Positions 34,020-46,128 are shown, counted from the first letter of the stretch. The stretch is 64,000 nucleotides of DNA from Hydnum rufescens UP504 (GCA_014904985.1 MU128985.1:180232-244231); one strand, 5' to 3'. Numbers and translations: made by a program. The notes: generated by a model not told the origin, from the letters alone.

Positions 34020-36642
34020 CTTACAATGTAAAAGCCAAATGCCCTGAGAAAACCTCTGTGAGTGGGAAGGAGGGACAGGAAAACCTTGTCACTGTTCATG
34101 CCATTGATGGTGAGGTGGATGTGATGATGGCCACTGCCACAGCCAGTCCTCCCTCCGAACCAGTGGAAATGTATGCAGCTACTGCCAAAGCCAATCTTGC
34201 ACCTCCTTTGTGATCAATGTGGGTTATCAATTCTGGATGCTCTGACCATATGGCTCTGACCATGACTGACTTCACCTTGATACAAGACTTACCCAATCCC
34301 TTCAAGAGGTGCACCTTGCCAATGGCTCACACATTCTTGCTTATGGGGAGGGCCTGGTATCTCTGCCTGGAATTGTCAGTGGCCATGACACCACCCTGCA
34401 ACTTTCCTGGGTCCTGCATGTCCCAGAACTGACGAATGCCCTGCTGTCAATATGCACCCTTATGCATCAAGGTCATGAGGCCATATTCACAGGCAACCAA
34501 TGCCTTATTCATGCAAAATCTGGAAAAATCATTGCAGAATCCTGTGAACATGGAACACTACTCCAGCTGCACCTTCAGCCCACTCACCCAGCCCTGTCTC
34601 TCCCTTCCTCACCACCTGCCATATCACCCCAGGCCCTGCAGACCACCCACCCCACCCCCTCCCTAGACCTTCTTCACAAGCATCTTGGCCATCTGAGTAT
34701 CCACACCCTACAGGATATGCTGCACCACAAACTTGTCGATGGAGTTGATGGAATTGCCCTTGACAAAGTCAGTGACACTCCCTGTGAATCCTGCATTATG
34801 GCCAAAATGACTTGCCTCCCCTTTGACATCAGTCACACTCATGCACCTGACATCCTTGGCCACATCCACTCAGACATTTGCAGTGAAATGGACATCCCAT
34901 CCCTTGGAGGCAACCTTTACTTTGCCACACTTGTTGATGACAAATCTGGAATGGTTTGGACTCATTCCCTAAAACATAAAAGGGAGTTCACACCTTGGTT
35001 CATCAAAATGGACAAAATCTTCCTGAACTTGATTGGACATCACATTGGCATCCTATGCACCAATAATGGAGGTGAATACATCAATATTGAGCTGGAGACT
35101 TACTGCACTGAACACGGAATCCAAGTTGAGCACACTGTTGTTGGTACTCCTGAGAAAAATGGTGCTGCAGAGTGGATGAATCACACTCTCATGAATAAGG
35201 TTCAGGCCATGCTCAAGGACATGGGTTGTCATCAAGGACTTTGGGCCAAAGCCTTGGCCACTGCCACTTACTGTCATCAGTGCACCATGATATCCTCAAA
35301 TGGTGGAATCACTCCCTTCAAGTCCTTCTACAACCACAAACCTGACATCTTGCACCTTTGAGTCTTCTATTGTGATGCTTACATCCACATTCCCAAAGGT
35401 GATGGAGCAAAAAATTGGGTGATAGAGCTTGGAAGGTAAAGTTCCTGGGGTACCCAGAAGGTGTCAGTGGATACTGGTTCTGGGACCCAGCTATGCACTG
35501 CACATACACTAGCTGCTCCCCCTTGTTCATTGAAACCACTCTCCCACACACTGAAGTCGAATTTACCACCCCTGAGGGCCCACCCAGTGAGGATGCCAAC
35601 CGACCACCTGCCAACCAAGCCAGTGAGCCTTCCCTACACAATCCTCACCCTGACCTTCTGGATGCCCTTCCTCCTGCTGCACCCCTACCAGGCTATGTGA
35701 TCATTGCTCTATTAAAGCCCTGAAGCACCTTGAGCCTGATGACTATGGTCATTATGGCATTTTACGAGACACCATTCGCAAGGACACACCTGAGGGTTCC
35801 CTACAGGCCAATATCACCCAGGAGCTCATCAGCCTTCTAAGCACTGCCCACATCAAGGGGGCAGATGATACCTTGGATATTGGTACTGAACTTCCTGACC
35901 TACCCCACACTGATGATGCACTTTCTGGACCAGAATCCCATCTCTGGGATGCTGCTATTTGTGCTGAACTTGATTCTATCCAAAAGGCTGATGTCTATGA
36001 CCTCATAAACCCCAACACTATCAGCATCCCAAACCTCATTGGGAATAAAATGGTACTCCACCAGAAGCATGATGAACATGGACAGATTACCTGCTACAAA
36101 GCTTGCTTGATGGCTCATGGTGACTGACAATGGGAAAACATCAACTACATTGAAAGTTTTGCTCTGGTTGTCAAGTCTGCTGCTATCCAAGTCTTCCTTG
36201 CCCTTTGCATTCAGCACCACCTGAAAATCCATCACATGGATATCAAGTGCACCTTCCTTCATGGCATCCTCAAGGAACATATCTTTATGCACCAGCCCAA
36301 GGGCTATGAGGAATGAGGGAAGGAGATCTGGGTTTGGAAGCTCAAGAAAGCTTTATATGGTCTGAAGCAAGGGCAATGTGAATGGTATGCAACTATCAAC
36401 ACCTTCTTTCTCACCTTGGGGTTCAACCACACACAAGCTGATCACTGCATCTACCTGCTACACTGAAATGACAACTATGTTGTCATATCCCTGTATGTTG
36501 ATGACCTTCTTATTGGCTACAATAATATGGCTCTGATGCAACATATTGTTACTGAATTGGAGTCCCACTTTGAAATGGTTGACCTTGGACTTGTATGCTG
36601 GATCCTCAGGATGCACATTCACTACAACCTCAAAACCTCAAC
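34020..36642 (+). pseudogene. copia-1 pol: protease, integrase and start of reverse transcriptase
   Basis: Protease motif reads WVINSGCSDHM (34217), with Asn where the family has catalytic Asp. The GAG-pre-integrase part has HLGHLSIHTLQDML and CESCIMAKM. Integrase reads LVDDKSGMVW, then CTNNGGEY (normally RTDNGGEY) and TPEKNGAAEWMN. After a frameshift near 35361-35450, the reverse transcriptase starts: MAHGD, stop, QWENINYIESFALVVK; HHMDIKCTFLHGIL; KKALYGLKQG; and SLYVDDLLIG, whose YVDD is intact. In-frame TGA codons at about 36124, 36316 and 36465 sit where family members have Arg or similar. The solo LTR splits it at 36643. Confidence 0.88.
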
Positions 36643-37129
36643 TGTTAGTGGTGTCTGGAGTCCCTTAGGCCACTTGGCAAACTCATAGGTAGAGTCATAG
36701 CTCTTGACTCCCCTTTTCTCTTTCTTTTCTCCTTCATCCTTATTCAAACCCAGTGGAAAGCTTCTCCACTGGAGTTTGGTGCTGCCCTGGCTTATAGTTA
36801 GATTCGTCTCTTATTACATAATCAGTCTAGTGATAGCCAGCCATGGCAGAGCCCGAAATGCATCTTTTCTACCATCATCAACTGTCTGACTCACAGAGTC
36901 GCGGACCTGTTGATTACGCACTACACATTGTGCGACTCCCAGCTTTATGACTAAACCTTCTTACTTTGCCCTAGTGGGCATAGAAACCCTAACCCTCCAG
37001 GGACTGTTAGCCTGTCGGGCTAGATGGAATGGTCTCCGTCCCACAGACTGGACTAATCCATTGGAACTGGAACCTCCTCCATCCTCCGGTCCCTCCCCAC
37101 TCCTTAATTCAGATACTACCGAATTAACA
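36643..37129 (+). mobile_element. 487-bp solo LTR inside copia-1 reverse transcriptase
   Basis: Starts TGTTAGTGGTGTC and ends GAATTAACA, flanked by the 5-bp duplication TCAAC (36638-36642 and 37130-37134). A second copy of identical length lies at 60136-60622 in the opposite orientation. The copies differ at 11 places by my count; 9 are CpG against TpG or CpA. Confidence 0.92.
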
Positions 37130-37960
37130 TCAACCCTCACTGTTGACCAGTCACAGTATCTGAAAACAGGACTCACCCAATTTGGAATGGCTGACTGCAA
37201 ACCGACTTCAACCCCCCTTCCAGAAAAAATCATACTGGGGCCTGCAACTGATGCTGAGGTTGATGCCACTTGCAATTTTCTGTACCTTGAAGTGATTGGA
37301 TCCATGATGTACACAATGACTGGAACCCGCCCTGATATCACCTATGCTGTTGCTGCACTGTCTAGATTCTCCTCTTGTCCAGGCACTAAACATGTCACCG
37401 CTCTCAAGCACCTCCTCTGATACCTTGCTGGCATTATCCACTATAGCATTACCTTCCAATCTGATGGTGGAAACCTCCTCAGTTACACTGACTCTGACTA
37501 TGCTATGGACCCAACAACTCACAAATCCATCTCTGGCTATGTGTTCACCCTGTCAGGTGGGCTGGTCTCATGGAGCTCCAAAGGCCAAGCCATGGTTGCT
37601 CAATCCTCCACTGAAGCAGAGTATATTGCTGCTGTGGAAGCCACCAAAGAGCTTATCTGGCTCTGCCACTTGCTGCTGGATTTGGATCAGGACATTACCT
37701 CCCCCACCACACTCTTCATTGATAATCACAGTGCCCAAATCCTTGCCAAAAATCCCATTAATCATGCCCATACCAAACATATTGACATCTGCCACCATTA
37801 CATCTGCCAGTGCATTACTGATGGTTCCATCAACCTTAAATTCATCTCCACTGCTGACAATCCTGTGGACCTCTTCACCAAGCCCCTCAGCCAGCACAAA
37901 GTCTGCCTCTTCCAATCCTTGGTGGGGCTGACACACCTCCCCCCAAATTGTGACACCTAG
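37130..37960 (+). pseudogene. copia-1 pol C-terminal part: RT thumb/connection and RNase H
   Basis: Continues the reverse transcriptase after the solo LTR: GMADCKPTSTPLPE, SMMYTMTGTRPDITYAVAAL, then a TGA before YLAG where the family has Arg. RNase H reads YAMDPTTHKSISGYVFTLSG, SWSSKGQAMVAQSSTEAEYI and DIRHH-like ICHHYICQCI. It ends before the PPT and 3' LTR. Confidence 0.85.
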
Positions 37961-37989
37961 TACCTGTCAGTAGTTAGAGCAAGGGGGTG

Positions 37990-38114
37990 TGTTATGGCAA
38001 AACACTCTGACACTGCCACTACTGCAATGTCCACCACCACCTCTTCCTCATTGCACACCACTTCTGTAGCAAAACACACCTCATCTAGATGTGCACCAAA
38101 GCACACATTGTTTT
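37990..38114 (+). repeat. copia-1 3' LTR, truncated
   Basis: Repeats the first 124 bases of the 5' LTR with a few transitions, then stops at ACATTGTTTT, where unrelated sequence starts. Confidence 0.8.
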
Positions 38115-39170
38115 AATGAGGTACAGACTCAGTGTCACCCAAATTAGGGAAGACAGCTATGTGTATATTACCTAATGAGGTACGGACTATACATTAGGTG
38201 AGTTATAAGTAATGAGGTGCTATGTAGGTAGTGATGGACAGGGGGCTTACCTCAGTGTCACCTGAATTAGGGAAGACAGCTAAGGGAAGCCCTGCAGCCT
38301 TGTCCAGCATGTACTGGATTGGAAGTGTGGCTGTGGTTCACATCTCAACACCCCCCCAACAATCTAGGGACCATGCCCAGGAGTTTTACAAAGTGTTCAT
38401 GCTTTATGTGGTGTGGAAGGAATAACTGTCTAGTATCTGAAAATGCAAGTTTGGAAGTGCTCTGACCTTAGACCTTGATCAATGTTCTGTTGGAGTGTTT
38501 AGGACACTACTGCCCAAAGATATCAAGGAAACTCAGCTGAAATGACTCCATTTGACAAACAAAATAAAAAGTTTTCTACATGTCAAAAAATATGCTTATG
38601 TAACCAAGATTTGTAATCAAAAACCCGGACTCAAAAGTATGACAAAGCAATTTGTATGACAAAGCAAAAGATATGACTCAGCCTGATTTAGTCATCTGAA
38701 TGTCCCACAACTGTGCCATTCCAAACATCACACAGACTTTGGTGCAGAAAAGTACACAGACATCCAAAAATACATATAAGGAATTGAATTTTGTAGTTTT
38801 AGGTAGCTTTTAGATAAGACTCCCCTTGAAATGAAGTAGTTACAGACAAGAAATTCAAGTGGCCAAGTAACTGAAAGGTGTACTCAGAGCAACAATGAGA
38901 AGTTGTAGATAGTTGTGGGACCCTCAGTGTAGGTGTGCTAGACATCTAAGCCCTGAATCATATGATAATAGGTTCAAGCCCATAAAAGTTTTAAAATCAG
39001 AAATAGCTTCTATGTTTCAATTTGACAATTGTGATACAAGTAGTCCAGCTAGAGTCAGAAACATTATGTCATATCAGAGTCATCCATATCATTTCTATAC
39101 CTAGTAAGCCAATCCACCCATTGAGACTAACCTGAGCCCCTCCCATACCTTTTCATTCCCAATCCCTATA
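38115..39170. other. unassigned region between two copia elements
   Basis: About 1.05 kb. The sequence CAGTGTCACC.AATTAGGGAA with GACAGCTA occurs twice (38131-38160 and 38253-38283) as a direct repeat. TAATGAGGTACGGACT also recurs. No gene recognised. The right part may include the 3' LTR of the minus-strand copia element, but I could not find its partner. Confidence 0.4.
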
Positions 39171-39173
39171 ACC

Positions 39174-39590
39174 TTAGCCAACATCTGGTGGTGTTAGTAA
39201 TTTCTGCAGAGCTATAAAGCATCTTCTACAGCAGGGTAGTGGTTTCATAAGTATGTCCACTGCTTGGTCATCAGTTGGACACCACTCTATTTTCATGAGT
39301 TTGTTGGTGAGGGCTTTGCAGATAAAGTGGTGTCGTACATCAATGTGTTTCATGCATGAGCTGACATCCATGGTGTTTGTAGCCAGTGCTATGGCACTTT
39401 GGTTGTCACACCAGATGGTGGTGGGTAGGTTGGGTTTTGAGCCAAGGTCTGTGAGTATATTCCATAACCAGATGGATTCTTGTGCCATGTGTGTGGAACT
39501 CATGTATTCAGCCTCGGTAGATGACAGGGTGGGGGTGGTTTGGGCTTTGCTACTCCATGTGAGAGCAGCTCCTGCCATCATAAACATGTA
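39174..39590 (-). pseudogene. copia-2 RNase H
   Basis: ALTWSSKAQTTPTLSSTEAE, DNQSAIALATN and HIDVRHHFICKAL are the RNase H and terminal blocks of copia polyproteins. It ends TPPDVG before a stop at 39174. Confidence 0.88.
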
Positions 39591-39812
39591 TCCACTGGTG
39601 GATTTTCATGAGTCTATGTTGCCTGCCCAGTCTGCATCACTGAATCTATGTGCAATTGCAGATATTTCACTGCCCAACTTTCCATTGTATGTCAAGGAGA
39701 GGTCCTGTGTACCCTTTAGGTAGCATATGACCCATTTGGTGGTGATCCAATGCATGTGGCTGTAATTGGAGTTGAATTGACATAGTGAGCCAACTGTGAA
39801 AGCAATGTCTGG

Positions 39813-40760
39813 TCATGTGGCCATTGCTGCATATAGTAAGGACCCAGTGAGGTTTTGATATGGGATAGATCTCATTTCAGCTCGTTCTGTGTCAGTTTGT
39901 GGGGATTGCACAACAGATAGGGGGTTGTTTGGGTCCAGTGGGGTGTGTACAGTATTTGCATCTAGCATGCCATACCGCTCACTGATGTCCTGGATATAGT
40001 GCCATTGGGATAGAGTGATTGTCCAGTTTGGGCAGTCACATATGATTTCCATTCCTAGGAGGAAGTGTGTGTCTCCCATTTCAGTAATCTTGAATTGTCC
40101 CTTCAGCTGCAACTTTACTTTGGCCCATGATGTGGCTGAGTTTGTGGCCACCAGCATATTGTCAACATAGAGCACAATGATGATGAGGACTCCATTGTGA
40201 TTGTGTACATATAGGCATTTATCCCCAGAGCATGTGACAAACCTGAGTTTTATGAGGGTGTTATTGATGAGGTCATTCCAGACCTGGCCAGATTGTTTTA
40301 GGCCATATATGGTGCATAGTAGTAGCCAAATGTCATCTGGGTCTGCCTCAATGCCATCTGGTGGTTTCATATATATCTCCTCTTTTAGGTAGCTGTTCAG
40401 GTAAGCAGTTTTGATATCGAGCTGTTCAAGGTCGAGGTCATACATTGTGGCAAGGGCACAGATGAGTCTGATGGATGCGATTTTGGTTATGGGTGTGTAT
40501 GTTTCGAGGTAGTCAATCCCAGGGACTTGGCTAAAGCCTTGTGCAATGAGTCTGGCCTTGTGGTGGATGACTTTTCCTGTAGCATCTTGTTTTAGTTTGA
40601 AGATGAGTTTACTGCCAATGAGTTTTCAGCCTTCAGGGACGTCCTTGCATTTAATGACTTTGAAAGTGTTGTTTTCTATAATTGATTGTATTTCTTCATC
40701 AATCCCTTGTTTCCAGTTGTTGGCATCAAGGCTTCACATTGCTTCTTTGTAGCTGTGGGG
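39813..40760 (-). pseudogene. copia-2 reverse transcriptase
   Basis: Reads LEQLDIKTAYLNSYLKEEIY, MKPPDG, TIYGLKQSGQVWN, then the active-site box as VLYVDNMLV, where Asn replaces the second Asp, and FKITEMGDTHFLLGMEI. The GAC-GAT to GAC-AAT change is a CpG transition on the coding complement. Upstream (40760-40445) the region is stop-rich. Confidence 0.88.
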
Positions 40761-40903
40761 TTTGTCCATGCTTTGGAGTGTGGTCACAGCTGTGAGTGCA
40801 AATGTATTGTGCTCATGTGTGGTGATTGTTGCCACTGTTGCAGTGCTGGCCTCAATGGGATATTCAGCGGCTTGCTGGAAATCACTCTCACTGGAGGCAT
40901 TAT

Positions 40904-42400
40904 TTAGATCTTCTTGGCACCATATTGGGGGCGATGGTTCCACTGTGGGTGTACTGGGGTTTCATCCACAGTGGGGTTTGCTTCTATAGCAGGAGTTTTG
41001 TCTATGGTGGAAGGTTCTTCTTCTTGGGGCAGGATGTCAATTGCCTGGTCATTTTTGGGCTCTTCATCAGGCCAGATGTCTGGTTCTTGTGGTGCATCTT
41101 GAAGGTAGGATCCCTCATTGAATATGACATTGCGGGATATGATGATGCGACGGTCACTGATGCACCGGAGGTGGTAGGCCTTGCTCCCAGTGGCATATCC
41201 TAGTAGTATGCACTTATCTGATTTGTTGTCTAGTTTTTTTTGGAGTGCCTTAGGGACATATGCATATGCAATGGTTCCGAATTCTCGGATGCCAAGGATG
41301 TGGGGGCACTTCTTAGACCAAGCTTCCATGGGTGTTTTATTTTCTAGTGTGGCATGAGGGGATATATTTCCAAGGTATGTAGCAGTGAGAGTGGCTTCTG
41401 CCCAGAATCCATTACATTCCTGCTGCCTTAAGCATAGGCCTGACTTTTTTGATGATTGTCCAGTTCCCCTGCTCTGACATTCCATTCTGCTCCGGGGTGT
41501 ATGGAGTGGATGTCTGGGAGGCAATCCCTTCAGTTGTCAAATAGTGTTGGAAGTCAGATGAAGTATATTCACCTCCATTATCACTTCGGATAGTCTTGAT
41601 TTGCCGCCCGGTTTCCTTCTTGACAGATGCTTTAAATTCCAAGAAGGATGCCAGGACCTCGCTTTTGCTGATAAGATGTATAGGAATTTTTGTTGGGAAT
41701 GGTCATCTGTGAATGTGACAAAGTAATGCTTGCTGCTAATTGATGGTGGGAGGGGACCACAGACATCGGAGTGGATGAGGTCAAGGATGCCACTTGAATT
41801 TGTTTTGTTGTTGGGGAATGGGAGTCAGTGTGCCTTTCCAAGGGCACAGGGTTCACAAAATTCCTGACTTCCAGTGAGTTTATTTATGTCATCTACCATG
41901 CCCTGGTTGACTAGTCATTGAATGTTGTTGAATCCAAGGTGGCCTAGTCATTGGTGTAGAGTGTTTATATTGATCAAGTGAGGTGTGGCAGTGTTGGCAG
42001 TTACATGGTGGTGTGTGACATGGGCAAGGAGTTGATAGAGATCACTTGGCCCCTGTCAGGAGGCCACACCAACAATTGTGCCAGAGTTCTTTGACTTTAT
42101 GTTGCAATGATTACCATCAAATATGAGGGTGTGATTGCGCTTGGTGAGGTCTGCCACTGAAAGGAGAGTGGTGGCCATGCACTTGGCATATAGGACATTG
42201 GCTATATATCTGTACATTGTGCCCCCATTGACATCAAGCTTTAGGTGGATTGTTCCAACTCCAGTGGCTGATATGGAGGATGCATCACCCAGGTCAATGC
42301 TGATTGGATTATCTAATTGGTGGAATGTGGTTTCATCAAACCAGTTGTGTCAGGGGGAGATGTGGCATGAGCACCCTGAGTCAATTAGGATGTCATCAAG
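40904..42400 (-). pseudogene. copia-2 protease and integrase
   Basis: Protease DDILIDSGCSCHISP keeps the catalytic Asp (about 42390). Then GAG-pre-integrase with LGHLGFNNIQ and ALGKAH; integrase with DLIHSDVCGPLPP, FTDDHSQ, TIRSDNGGEYTS and YTPEQNGMSEQ. In-frame TGA codons interrupt at Arg positions, for example after GKAH (41828), after FNNIQ (41918) and after LHQ (41946). Frameshifts lie near 41640 and 41500. The C-terminal part reads MPLEAWSKK-like TPMEAWSKKCPHILGIREFG. Confidence 0.85.
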
Positions 42401-43125
42401 GGCTGTGTATGTGGCCAGATTCGAGGTGAGGAATGCATGTGGTGACCTGCTGTAAGTGTGTGGATGGGCATATGCTGCAGTTGGCATTGTTGGTTTGGGC
42501 TGATTTTCAAATGGGACCCCAAATTTCCCACCACCTTCACCTCAACAATCCTCTGCCTTGTGTGGTCCCTTTTTGCAGTTGGTGCAGAGTGGGTGAGGGG
42601 TTTTGGTTTTGGCAGGAGGGGCTAAGCCTTGTCATGTGGCAACTGCAAGGGCAGACTGTCCATGGGCTGGATCGTCTTGTGATAGTGATTCTGCACAGAG
42701 TAGGTGAGATTTGACATGTGCAACAGTGAGGGGATTGGTGTCAGAAGTTGATTCAACTGTGTTTGAGATGAACCTTGTCCAAGCCTCAGTTTTGGGTAGG
42801 GAGTGGAGGAGGAGAAGGGCTAGGAATTTGTCATCCAGGTTCTTCTTCATTCCCTGGAGTTGCTGGTTCTCTGTGCATATCCAACCAATGTGGTTGGCTA
42901 TCAGTGTACCATCAATGTACCAGTGTTTGATGATCCTAATTTTGATGTAGAAGGCTGTGATTCCTGAGTGGGTGTCATGATTCACAGATAGGTCAATTTT
43001 CCATATTTTGGCAGATGTACCTTTGTCACCAAACTGTGTGATCATGTTGTTGTCTACATTTTCCACAATGATATTGAATGCATCAGCATCTCGTTTTGTC
43101 CATGATACAATGGCAGTTTGCCTCT
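42400..43125 (-). pseudogene. copia-2 gag remnant
   Basis: Contains MKKNLDDKFLALLLLHSLPK and the intact zinc knuckle CTNCKKGPHKAEDC (about 42580-42540), followed directly by an in-frame stop. Confidence 0.8.
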
Positions 43126-43561
43126 TGGCTGCTGCACAATCATGGCAGGCTGGTCAGCCAATTATCAGTATCTAATTAGATACTTTGAGGGTTGCATTTA
43201 TATGCTCTAACTAGATATACAGCCCATGGGGCCCCTGGTGGCCCCTGTGGGCTAACTTGGATGGGCTCAGGGGGGCTCAAGTACTGATCCAGGGGCCCCA
43301 GGGGCCCCTCAGCACTGCCTCCAAAGGCCTCATTTCAAACCCGAGTATTTTCTAAGTTCAGCTAGGGGCCCCCCACAATTAACTTAATGGTTTCAGTTTC
43401 TGTGTTATTTTTGCTAAGTACATATGTAGATAACATGGACTTATTCTTCATCACTACTAGTCCAGGCTGGTCAGTCACTTTTCCACATCATATTAGATAT
43501 CATGAGCATTGCATTTATCACATCTAACTAGGTCTTTACATGTGGGGGCCCCCAGGGGCCC

Positions 43562-45440
43562 CTGCCAGATTATGCATTATTAATTTATTGTTATTATTAT
43601 TATATTAGTATATACATCCATAGGCTCACCCTGTGCCCAAGAAGAGCAGCCAGAGGCTGCTCTTCTTGTGCAAGTGTAGCTAAAGAAAAAGCACTTACCT
43701 GGAATTCACCCCAGTCCAGGTGTGGGGTCCATTTGGGGAATCCCTCAAGGGGGTGTCGCTCACAGTTTTCATTTGTGTGGGCCTTCACGGCTTCATTCCC
43801 GGTTTTTGTTTGTGCGGTTGTGTGTGGTTTTGTTCCCAGTTTTTGTTTGGGGCATGTCATTTGGCAGGTCTGTGGCCAGGGGTTCATGCAGGTTCTGGTC
43901 CAATATCTAGAGAAGTAGTTAATGAGTTAGTTAAACATGAATGCAGCACAAAAAGAGCAGCTCATGCTGCTCTTTTTGTGCCACAAGAATAAGGAATAAA
44001 AATAAAAAATAAAACATACCTTGTAGTACCCCACACCCACTGCGGGGGTGTGGGGTACTTGGGCCATGGACTCCAGGTCATCTGTACGACTGTTTGTATG
44101 GGTCTTCTCTGTGCCCTGTCATTCAGGCATCGATAAGTGGGGTGGCAGGGGGTTTTGTGTCAGTATTCATTTGCAGGAAGACTTGAGACCTAGATGAGAC
44201 AACATTTAAATTAGTTAAAAATTAAACATCATGCAAAAAGAGCAGCTTTTGCTGCTCTTTTTGCATGGCTGTAGGTACTGGGGGGGGCAGGAACTCACCT
44301 AGTATAGAACCACACACCCACTGTGGCGGGTGTGTGATTCCTGGGGTGTTATTTGACACAGTTGTGCCCTCGTTTGGCACAGTGCCATATGTTGCGTCAT
44401 TGGCACATTGGGGTTTGGTGCGATGCAGTGGCATGTTGCCGTGTGTCGCATTGCCATATATCACATTGCCGTGTTGCGTTTCCATGCATCGCATTGGTGT
44501 TTGGGCTCTCATTGTTGGATGAGGCCTCAATCTGAAATAAATAAAGATATTAGTAAAATATTCCAAAGCAGTGCAAAAAGAGCAGCTTACGCTGCTCTTT
44601 TTGCACCACAAGAATAAAAAAGAAAAAAAGAAGTCTTACTTTGTAGTACCCCACACCCACTGCAGCGGGTGTGGGGTACTGGGGCCATACTCCAGCCCAT
44701 GGGCCTGTTGTTTGGGTGTCGATGGGCAGGGTTACGGGGGTTCTCACGCATCATGTTGTGGGCAGGGTGCCATATGTCATGTTGTTGGCACAGTGCCGTA
44801 TGTCATGTCATTGGCATGGTGCCACACGTCGTGTTGTTGGCACGGTGCCATGTGTCGCGTTGTTGGCATGGTGCCATACGTCGCATTGTTGGTGTGGTGC
44901 CATGTGTTGCATTGTTGGCATGGTGCCATACATCGCATTGTTGGCGTGGTGCCATATGTCACATTGTTGGCGTGGTGCTATATGTCGCGTCATTTGGCAC
45001 GTCTTTGTTTGGGGCATTGCTGTTTGGGCCCTCGTTTCACAGGTTTTTGTTGTGCCTTGGACCCCAGGCCTCAATCTAGAAGAATACATGATATGTTAGT
45101 AAAAGATTCAAAGAAGCACAAAAAGAGCAGCTTATGCTGCTCTTTTTGTGCCATTGTATCTACAAGCAAAAAAACACACCTTATGACCACACACCCACAG
45201 TGATGGGTGTGTGGTCGCATGCTTGCCTTTCTGGGTGATAACCTGTTGTGGTGGCGGAGAGGAGAAGGAAGATGAGAAATTCAATGCTGGCAATTGCCAA
45301 TACTCAAGAAGTGCCCAAGCACAGGCGCTACAAGCACAGCACACATCCATAGCAAGTATGTAGATATGGAATAAATAGTATATAATAAATATTTGTCCAA
45401 TAAAATGTGAAGAAAAAGAAGATAATGGGTCAGAGCTCAA
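43562..45440 (-). ncRNA. left array: five introns and six exons, minus strand
   Basis: Predicted introns, on the plus-strand scale: 45179-45076 (104 bases), 44639-44532 (108), 44298-44190 (109), 44019-43907 (113), 43698-43562 (137). Donors are GTGTGT, GTAAGA, GTGAGT, GTATGT, GTAAGT; acceptors end CTAG, TCAG, CTAG, CTAG, GCAG. Exons between them are 436, 233, 170 and 208 bases. Exon 2 (45075-44640) holds nine 26-bp tandem repeats. Exons begin ATTGAGGCCT twice, showing common origin. A frame beginning MDVCCACSACAWALLEY runs through exon 1 to the first donor, but I could not follow one frame through all exons; I therefore class the array as a probable spliced non-coding or decayed transcript. 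Confidence 0.45.
44769..45002 (-). repeat. nine 26-bp tandem repeats in left-array exon 2
   Basis: Units read TGCCATATGTCACATTGTTG plus GCGTGG on the plus strand. Twenty-six is not a multiple of three, so each frame cycles through the three phases; on the minus strand this gives alternating ATYGTTPT, MAPCQQ and TWHHTNN blocks without stops over most of the tract. It keeps more CpG than neighbouring exons. Confidence 0.9.
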
Positions 45441-46018
45441 TAAGGCATGATATGGTTAATTGCAAAGTGGATTGGGCCAGTTCTATGCATCAGAATTAGC
45501 CCAAATTTAAATATAGTGATGGTATATATACACCCTACATGGAGGATTAATTATCTCGGACAATTCTTGCATTTTCCAAGTTTTCACACCTTCAATTCCC
45601 TATTTAGGGAATTGAAGGCATGAAAACTTGGAAAATGTGAGAATCGTCCAAGATAATTAATCCCCCATGTAGGGTGTATATATACCATCAAATAGGAATT
45701 GAAGGTGTGAAAACTTGGAAAATGCGAGAATTGTCTGAGATAATTAATCCTCCATGTAGGGTGTATATATACCATCACTATATTTAAATTTGGGCTAATT
45801 CTGATGCATAGAACTGGCCCAATCCACTTTGCAATTAACCATATCATGCCTTATTGAGCTCTGACCCATTATCTTCTTTTTCTTCACATTTTATTGGACA
45901 AATATTTATTATATACTATTTATTCCATATCTACATGCTTGCTATGGATGTGTGCCATGCTTGTAGCACCAGCACTTGGGCACTTCTTGAGTATCAGCAA
46001 TTGCTGGCATTGAATTTT
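45275..46018. repeat. central inverted duplication with three promoter-like units
   Basis: Left arm about 45275-45602, right arm about 45697-46018, over 90% alike by eye. The innermost unit of about 80-90 bases, holding GTATATATAC, occurs three times: reversed at 45524-45602, forward at 45606-45692 and forward again at 45697-45776. Each has a TATATATA box placed to drive transcription outward into the arrays. Confidence 0.88.
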
Positions 46019-46077
46019 GCAACTATGCAGCCACACCCTGCAACAGAAAGGCGACCACACAACCACGACACAACAGC

Positions 46078-46097
46078 CACAGCAACAACAGCAACAG

Positions 46098-46125
<28 letters not shown>
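46078..46125 (+). repeat. CAG/GCA trinucleotide repeat
   Basis: AACAGCAACAGCAGCAGCAG-type tract in right-array exon 1; it reads as poly-Ala with Thr in the open frame. The left array lacks it, so it arose after the inverted duplication. Confidence 0.9.

Positions 46126-46128
<3 letters not shown>

Larger units (their letters stand above)
31291..38114 (+). mobile_element. Ty1/copia LTR retrotransposon 1, degenerate
   Basis: A 5' LTR, primer-binding site, gag, protease, integrase, reverse transcriptase and RNase H appear in the copia order. The 3' LTR is cut short at about 38114, and the PPT-like AGCAAGGGGGTG lies just before it. Two later insertions interrupt the body: element E copy 2 (about 32490-33990) and a 487-bp solo LTR (36643-37129). 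Many stops and catalytic changes make it dead. Confidence 0.9.
39174..43140 (-). mobile_element. Ty1/copia LTR retrotransposon 2, degenerate, LTRs not identified
   Basis: Order on the minus strand is gag, protease, integrase, reverse transcriptase, RNase H, as in copia. It shares little DNA identity with copia-1, so it is another family. I could not pair LTRs at 38.1-39.2 and 43.1-43.6 kb. Confidence 0.85.
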
